From Hyphomicrobiales bacterium (GTDB lineage: Bacteria; Pseudomonadota; Alphaproteobacteria; Rhodospirillales; JACKKN01), in the NCBI GenBank assembly GCA_024236415.1, contig JACKKN010000012.1:1-64000 (forward strand): a DNA stretch of 64,000 nt, in the 5' to 3' direction. Position numbers and translations under genes: made by a program. The notes under the pieces were generated by a model that saw nothing but the letters and a program-made list of their open reading frames with translations, was not told the DNA's origin and searched no databases. Of the stretch, positions 60,437 through 64,000 are shown piece after piece (the first letter of the stretch is position 1; the number at the start of each line of letters is the position of its first letter).

Positions 60437-60468
60437 CCTCACAAGTCCCAGTCCTCACAAGTCCCAGT
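60437..60468. repeat. Perfect 16-bp tandem duplication at a gene end
   Basis: CCTCACAAGTCCCAGT occurs twice in a row (60437-60452, 60453-60468). The right unit includes the stop codon of the SLC13-family gene (complement of TCA at 60455-60457) and the last sense codons. Confidence 0.92.
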
Positions 60469-62308
60469 ACAGGGGCGCGAACAGGCTGAACACCCCCCAC
60501 AGGATGACCACCAGCGGCATGCCCACCTTGGGGAAGTCGCCGAACCGGTAGTGCCCCGGGCCCATGACCAGCAGGTTGGTCTGGTAGCCGATGGGGGTGG
60601 CGAAGGCGCAGTTGGCGGCCAGCACCACGGCGGTGGCGAAGACGTGGGCGTCGACCCCGATCTCCCGCGCCAGGCCCACGGCGATGGGGGTGAACAGCAC
60701 CGCGCAGGCGTTGGAGCTGATGACGTTGGCGAGGGCTGCGGCGATCAGGAAGAAGCCCGACAGGACCACCGCCGGCCCGGCGCCCTGCACCAGCGAGATC
60801 AGGCCGTGGGCCAGGAAGGCGGCGCCGTCCGTCTCCTGCAGGGCCAGGCCCATGGCCAGGGTGGCCGGGATCATGGTCAGGATGCGCGAGTCCAGCGCCC
60901 GCGCCGCCTGGGCCACGTTCAGCACCCCGGTGGCGACCATGGCCACCGCCCCGGTCAGGGCGGCGCCGACGATGGGCAGCGTGCCGGTGGCCGCCGCCGC
61001 CACCACGGCCAGGAAGATGGTCCCGGCCGAGGCCGCGTGGTGCAGGGCCGGCAATTCCTCGGACGACCCCTCCAGCACCACCACGTCGCGCTCGTTGCGC
61101 AGGGCGGCGATGTCGTCGGGGTGCCCCTGCATCAGCAGCACGTCGCCCTCGCGCAGGGGGATGTGGCCGATCTGCGAGCGGAACATGTGGGCCCGGCGCT
61201 GGATGCCCAGGACGATGCAGCGGGTGCGGCGCTGGAACCCGGCGCGGCCGATGAACTGGCCGCGCAGGCTGGACGCCGGCACCACCATCACCTCGGCCAG
61301 CATGCGCTCGGTCTCGGTTTCCAGTTCGACCCCGTCGGTGGCACCGGTCTCCAGCATGCCGGGCTTGATGGCCTCGGCCCGGGCCAGGGCGTCGCGCGAC
61401 GCGGCAAGGACCACCACGTCGCCGGCCTCGACGACCAGGTGGTGATAGGGCGGGCGCAGGGCCCGGTCGCCGCGGATGATCATGCGCAGGCGCGCGTCCT
61501 TGAGCCCCGACAGCACCCCGCCCACGGCCTGCATGCCGACCAGGGGCGACTTCTCGTCGACGGCGATCTGGGCCAGGAAGTACTTGTGGCCGCGGGCCAT
61601 GATGCGGCTGGCCAGGGATTCCCGGTCCGGCAGCAGGCGCGGCGCCACCAGCAGCACGTAGGCCAGCCCCACCGCCGCCAGCACCAGGCCCGGCACGGTG
61701 AAGTCGAAGAACCCGAACGGCACCTCGCCGGCCTGGCGCAGGGCCCCCGACACCAGCAGGTTGGACCCGGACCCGATCAGGGTCGTCGAGCCGCCCAGCA
61801 CGGCGACGAAGCTGAGGCCCATCATGATCTTGCCGGCGGGGTGGCCCATGCGCTCGCTCAGCATCTGCAGAATGGGGATGAAGATCACCACCACCGGGAT
61901 GTTGTTGAGGAACGCGCTGACCACCACCACGGTCACCAGGACCACGGTCACCGACGGCCAATAGCGGCCGCGGCCGACCCGCGAGATTAGCCGCGCGCCA
62001 TATTCCAGGGCCCCCGTGCGCACCATGCCGTGGCCGATGACCAGCAGCGCCAGCACGGTGATCAGCGCCGGGTTGGAGAAGCCGTCGATCAGGTGGATGG
62101 CGTCCAGCCGGTTGGCGCCGTCGGGCCCGACCTCGGGGAAGAACTGGAAGAAGATCAGCAGGAAGCAGATGACGCCGATGGAGGTGACCTCGATGGACAG
62201 CCTCTCGGTGGCGTAGAGCGCCAGCGCCAGGACGATCACGGCGAAGGTGGCCCAGGTGCGGAAGTCGACGTCAACCGCCGCCCCGGCCGCGGTGGTGAAG
62301 GCGTTCAT
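60455..62308 (-). CDS. SLC13/DASS-type transporter with TrkA-C domains
   Basis: A 617-residue inner-membrane transporter. An N-terminal set of TM helices includes SAFLNNIPVVVIFIPIL, followed by two cytoplasmic RCK/TrkA-C-like domains in the middle (about residues 205-400; MIIRGDRALRPPYHHLVVE, LREGDVLLMQGHPDDIAAL) and a second TM half with NVISSNACAVLFTPIAVGLA and GYQTNLLVMGPGHY. This layout is that of SLC13-family sulfate, phosphate or dicarboxylate permeases; the substrate is not determined. The ATG at 62308 fits the family start. Confidence 0.9.
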   Translation of the reverse strand: MNAFTTAAGAAVDVDFRTWATFAVIVLALALYATERLSIEVTSIGVICFLLIFFQFFPEVGPDGANRLDAIHLIDGFSNPALITVLALLVIGHGMVRTGALEYGARLISRVGRGRYWPSVTVVLVTVVVVSAFLNNIPVVVIFIPILQMLSERMGHPAGKIMMGLSFVAVLGGSTTLIGSGSNLLVSGALRQAGEVPFGFFDFTVPGLVLAAVGLAYVLLVAPRLLPDRESLASRIMARGHKYFLAQIAVDEKSPLVGMQAVGGVLSGLKDARLRMIIRGDRALRPPYHHLVVEAGDVVVLAASRDALARAEAIKPGMLETGATDGVELETETERMLAEVMVVPASSLRGQFIGRAGFQRRTRCIVLGIQRRAHMFRSQIGHIPLREGDVLLMQGHPDDIAALRNERDVVVLEGSSEELPALHHAASAGTIFLAVVAAAATGTLPIVGAALTGAVAMVATGVLNVAQAARALDSRILTMIPATLAMGLALQETDGAAFLAHGLISLVQGAGPAVVLSGFFLIAAALANVISSNACAVLFTPIAVGLAREIGVDAHVFATAVVLAANCAFATPIGYQTNLLVMGPGHYRFGDFPKVGMPLVVILWGVFSLFAPLYWDL

Positions 62309-62349
62309 GGATCGAGTGTAATCGAGATTCGGCCCGGGATGCCGGTAAA

Positions 62350-62838
62350 TCAGGGATGGCGGTAGATGAAATACCGCCCCGCCGGCACGCCGTCGGGCAG
62401 CGGCAGGGCCGTCCACCCCGCCGGCGCCATCTTCTGGTCCGACACGATCACCGACCCCGGCGCCATCAGCGGCGGCAGGGCCGCGGCCAGGAAGGCGGCG
62501 ATGCGGGCGTTGGCGGCCTCGTCGCCGGTGCCGATGTCGGTGTGGGCCAGGGCCGCCGGGGCGCCGATGCGCGCCAGGCCGCCGGGTAGGGTCTCGGCGA
62601 TGTCGCCCAGGACCATGTGCCGGTCGTCGGGGATGCAGTCCGGGTGGGCCGCCACCTGGCGGTCGAACACGAAGATCTCGCGCCCGGGCATGATCTCGCG
62701 CAGGTGGTCGAAGGTGCGCCCGTTGCCCAGGCCCAGCTCCAGCACCGGCCCGGGCACCGCGGCGACCAGGCCGGCCACGTGGTTCAGGCAGTCGCGCTGG
62801 GCGGTGACGCGGCGGATGAAGCTGTCCAGCCGGCTCAC
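62350..62838 (-). CDS. Small class I SAM-dependent methyltransferase-like protein
   Basis: A 162-residue protein with the motif VLELGLGNGRTFDHLRE, then IFVFDRQVAAHPD and VLGDIAETLPGG, which form a Rossmann-like SAM-binding core shorter than full methyltransferases. The C-terminus (GWTALPLPDGVPAGRYFIY) resembles class I family ends. The target is unknown. The GTG start overlaps the stop of the cyclic-nucleotide-binding gene (GTGA), with GGAGG four bases upstream. Confidence 0.75.
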   Translation of the reverse strand: MSRLDSFIRRVTAQRDCLNHVAGLVAAVPGPVLELGLGNGRTFDHLREIMPGREIFVFDRQVAAHPDCIPDDRHMVLGDIAETLPGGLARIGAPAALAHTDIGTGDEAANARIAAFLAAALPPLMAPGSVIVSDQKMAPAGWTALPLPDGVPAGRYFIYRHP

Positions 62839-63302
62839 GTCGCCTCCAGCTCGTTGATGCGGTTGGCCAGCTCGCGCTCGCGGTCGGCGGCCAGGGCCAG
62901 CTTCTCGCTGAGGATGCGCATCACCGACAAGGCGGCGTCGGCGTTCTGGGTGACCACGCTGAGGAACATGTCGGCGTCCACGCGCAGGACCTTGAGCGTG
63001 CCGCGGGCGCGGATGGTGGCGCTGCGCGGCTCGTTGCGGAAGATGGCCATCTCGCCGATCACGTCGTGGTCCGACAACTCGCCGACCAGCACCTCCGCAT
63101 CCTCGGCCGACAGCCAGATCTCGGCCGTGCCGGCGTCGATCAGGTACACGCCGTCGGCCTGGTCGCCCTCGTGGAACAGCTCCTCGCCGTCCTCCACGGT
63201 CAGGTATTCGCTGGCGAAGGCGATCAGCTTGATCTTGGTCGGGTCCAGCTTGGCGAACAGCGGGATCACCCGCAGGACCTTGACCGTGTCTCCGAACTCC
63301 AT
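62835..63302 (-). CDS. Cyclic nucleotide-binding domain protein
   Basis: A 155-residue single-domain protein of the CRP/PKA-regulatory cNMP fold: LFHEGDQADGVYLIDAGTAE and IGEMAIFRNEPRSATIRARG, which contain the Gly-Glu and Arg of the phosphate-binding cassette. No HTH follows; a short C-terminal helix ends in LANRINELE. It is probably a regulatory partner of the ABC ATPase encoded upstream, possibly sensing cAMP made by the window's cyclase. Confidence 0.87.
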   Translation of the reverse strand: MEFGDTVKVLRVIPLFAKLDPTKIKLIAFASEYLTVEDGEELFHEGDQADGVYLIDAGTAEIWLSAEDAEVLVGELSDHDVIGEMAIFRNEPRSATIRARGTLKVLRVDADMFLSVVTQNADAALSVMRILSEKLALAADRERELANRINELEAT

Positions 63303-63317
63303 CTCCCCTCCTCCCGG

Positions 63318-64000
63318 CTATGCGCCGCCGGCCGCGTCGTTCAGGGCCCCGCCTTCGCGGCGCAGCTCCTCGACCGTGCCCTGGGCCACCACCTTGCCGC
63401 TGTCCATGACCAGGGCCCGCTCGAACCGGTCCGCCAGGTCGGGCCGGTTCAGCACCCAGATCAGCCCGCAACGGTCGCGAGCCTTGAACAGGTTGTCCAT
63501 GACCAGCGCCTGGGTGCCCGGGTCCAGGGCGTCGGTGGCCTGGTCGATGACCATCAGGTCGGGCCGTTTCAACAGGCTGCGGGCCAGGGCCAGCTTCTGG
63601 CGCTGGCCCACCGACATGCGGCTGCCGCCGATGCCGACCTGATAGTCCAGGCCGATCTCCATCACCGCCCGGCGCAGGTCCAGGGAATCGATGACCTCGG
63701 CGATCAGCGCCCCCACCTGGGACTGGCTCTGGCGGCGCCCGTAGACCAGCTTGCCGAACAGGATGTTGTCCTGGACCGAGGCCGCCGCATTGTACTCTTC
63801 CTGGTGGAAAAAGGCGACAGACGGGCGCAGGTCGTCGGGCAGGCCGGCGGCGAACTGCTGGCGGGCGTCCAGCAGGCGGGCGCTCAGCTCGGCGTCGACC
63901 AGGCCCAGGCGGTGGCGCGCCGGGATCAGCTTGAACGGCAGCGACATCAGCAGGCTGCGGTCGTCCTCGCCCAGGCTGTCCAGCCCGCTGGTCTCGGCGC
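63318..64000 (-). CDS. ABC transporter ATP-binding protein, C-terminal part (cut by right edge), degenerate catalytic site
   Basis: The last 226 codons of an ABC ATPase domain. The signature is SRMSVGQRQKLALARSLL instead of LSGGQ; the Walker B is LMVIDQATDAL, with Gln where the catalytic Glu should be; the switch His is replaced in LIWVLNRPD. The Q-loop AFFHQEEYNAAASVQDNI is normal. Such changes make a slow or dead site, often one half of an asymmetric ABC pair. The D-loop and C-terminal half are otherwise regular. A cyclic-nucleotide-binding gene follows 15 bp later. Confidence 0.85.
   Translation of the reverse strand, partial: AETSGLDSLGEDDRSLLMSLPFKLIPARHRLGLVDAELSARLLDARQQFAAGLPDDLRPSVAFFHQEEYNAAASVQDNILFGKLVYGRRQSQSQVGALIAEVIDSLDLRRAVMEIGLDYQVGIGGSRMSVGQRQKLALARSLLKRPDLMVIDQATDALDPGTQALVMDNLFKARDRCGLIWVLNRPDLADRFERALVMDSGKVVAQGTVEELRREGGALNDAAGGA

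Overview
This is about 64 kb of very GC-rich, densely coding chromosome (intergenic spacers are mostly under 150 bp and many genes overlap by ATGA, GTGA or TTGA). Gene families point to an alphaproteobacterium, most likely of the order Rhodospirillales: a complete hopanoid locus with HpnN/HpnM, an alphaproteobacterial RpoH, MlaA/MlaC proteins, an FNR-type box at hemN and a C-terminal-GNAT Pat. I cannot name a genus. No rRNA, tRNA, CRISPR array, prophage or insertion sequence was seen.

Layout. 0-6.3 kb: start of an exported protein, a metallo-beta-lactamase-fold protein, acetoacetyl-CoA synthetase and a Pat-type protein acetyltransferase. 6.3-13.7 kb: a CHASE2 adenylate cyclase, an inner-membrane type I secretion pair (ABC + HlyD) and a MotA/MotB stator pair. 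13.8-17.8 kb: MBL protein, SAM-hydrolase (DUF62) protein, rpoH with its own strong promoter and terminator, and mlaA. 18-42 kb: a hopanoid/lipid super-locus made of hpnM x2, an hpnL-like flippase, three CDP-alcohol phosphatidyltransferases, hpnN, a PhyH dioxygenase, a ROK kinase, a nucleotidyltransferase, a PIG-L deacetylase, a glycosyltransferase, hpnL, hpnA, ispH, hpnH, hpnG, shc, hpnE, hpnD, hpnB, hpnC and an mlaC. 42-50 kb: DUF6165 protein, hydrogenase-type maturation protease, a dodecin without the usual Trp, two TadE-like proteins, amidase, FAH-family hydrolase, phosphodiesterase and hemN. 49.6-50.6 kb: a REP-like inverted pair and an RHH-MNT/HEPN toxin-antitoxin pair with a 20-bp operator palindrome on its promoter. 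50.6-53.6 kb: ELM1-like protein, a GT-like protein and a methyltransferase. 53.8-57.7 kb: small-molecule kinase, divergent enolase homologue and aldehyde dehydrogenase. 58-64 kb: an exported coiled-coil protein with a histone-H1-like Lys/Ala tail followed by an outer-membrane barrel, an SLC13/TrkA-C transporter, and an overlapping methyltransferase / cyclic-nucleotide-binding / degenerate ABC ATPase operon that runs off the right edge.

How the genes fit together. HpnC, HpnD and HpnE make squalene from farnesyl diphosphate, Shc cyclises it to hopene, HpnH and HpnG add and trim the adenosyl side chain, and HpnN with HpnM-type carriers can move lipids to the outer membrane. Set inside this cluster is a module of ROK kinase, nucleotidyltransferase, three CDP-alcohol phosphatidyltransferases, PIG-L deacetylase and GT-B glycosyltransferase. 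It looks like machinery for an activated polar head group and its attachment to a lipid, and it is the best candidate for undescribed biology here, together with the enolase-like/kinase/ALDH group and the exported Lys/Ala-tail protein. HpnI, HpnJ and HpnK, the usual hopanoid side-chain enzymes, are absent from the window.
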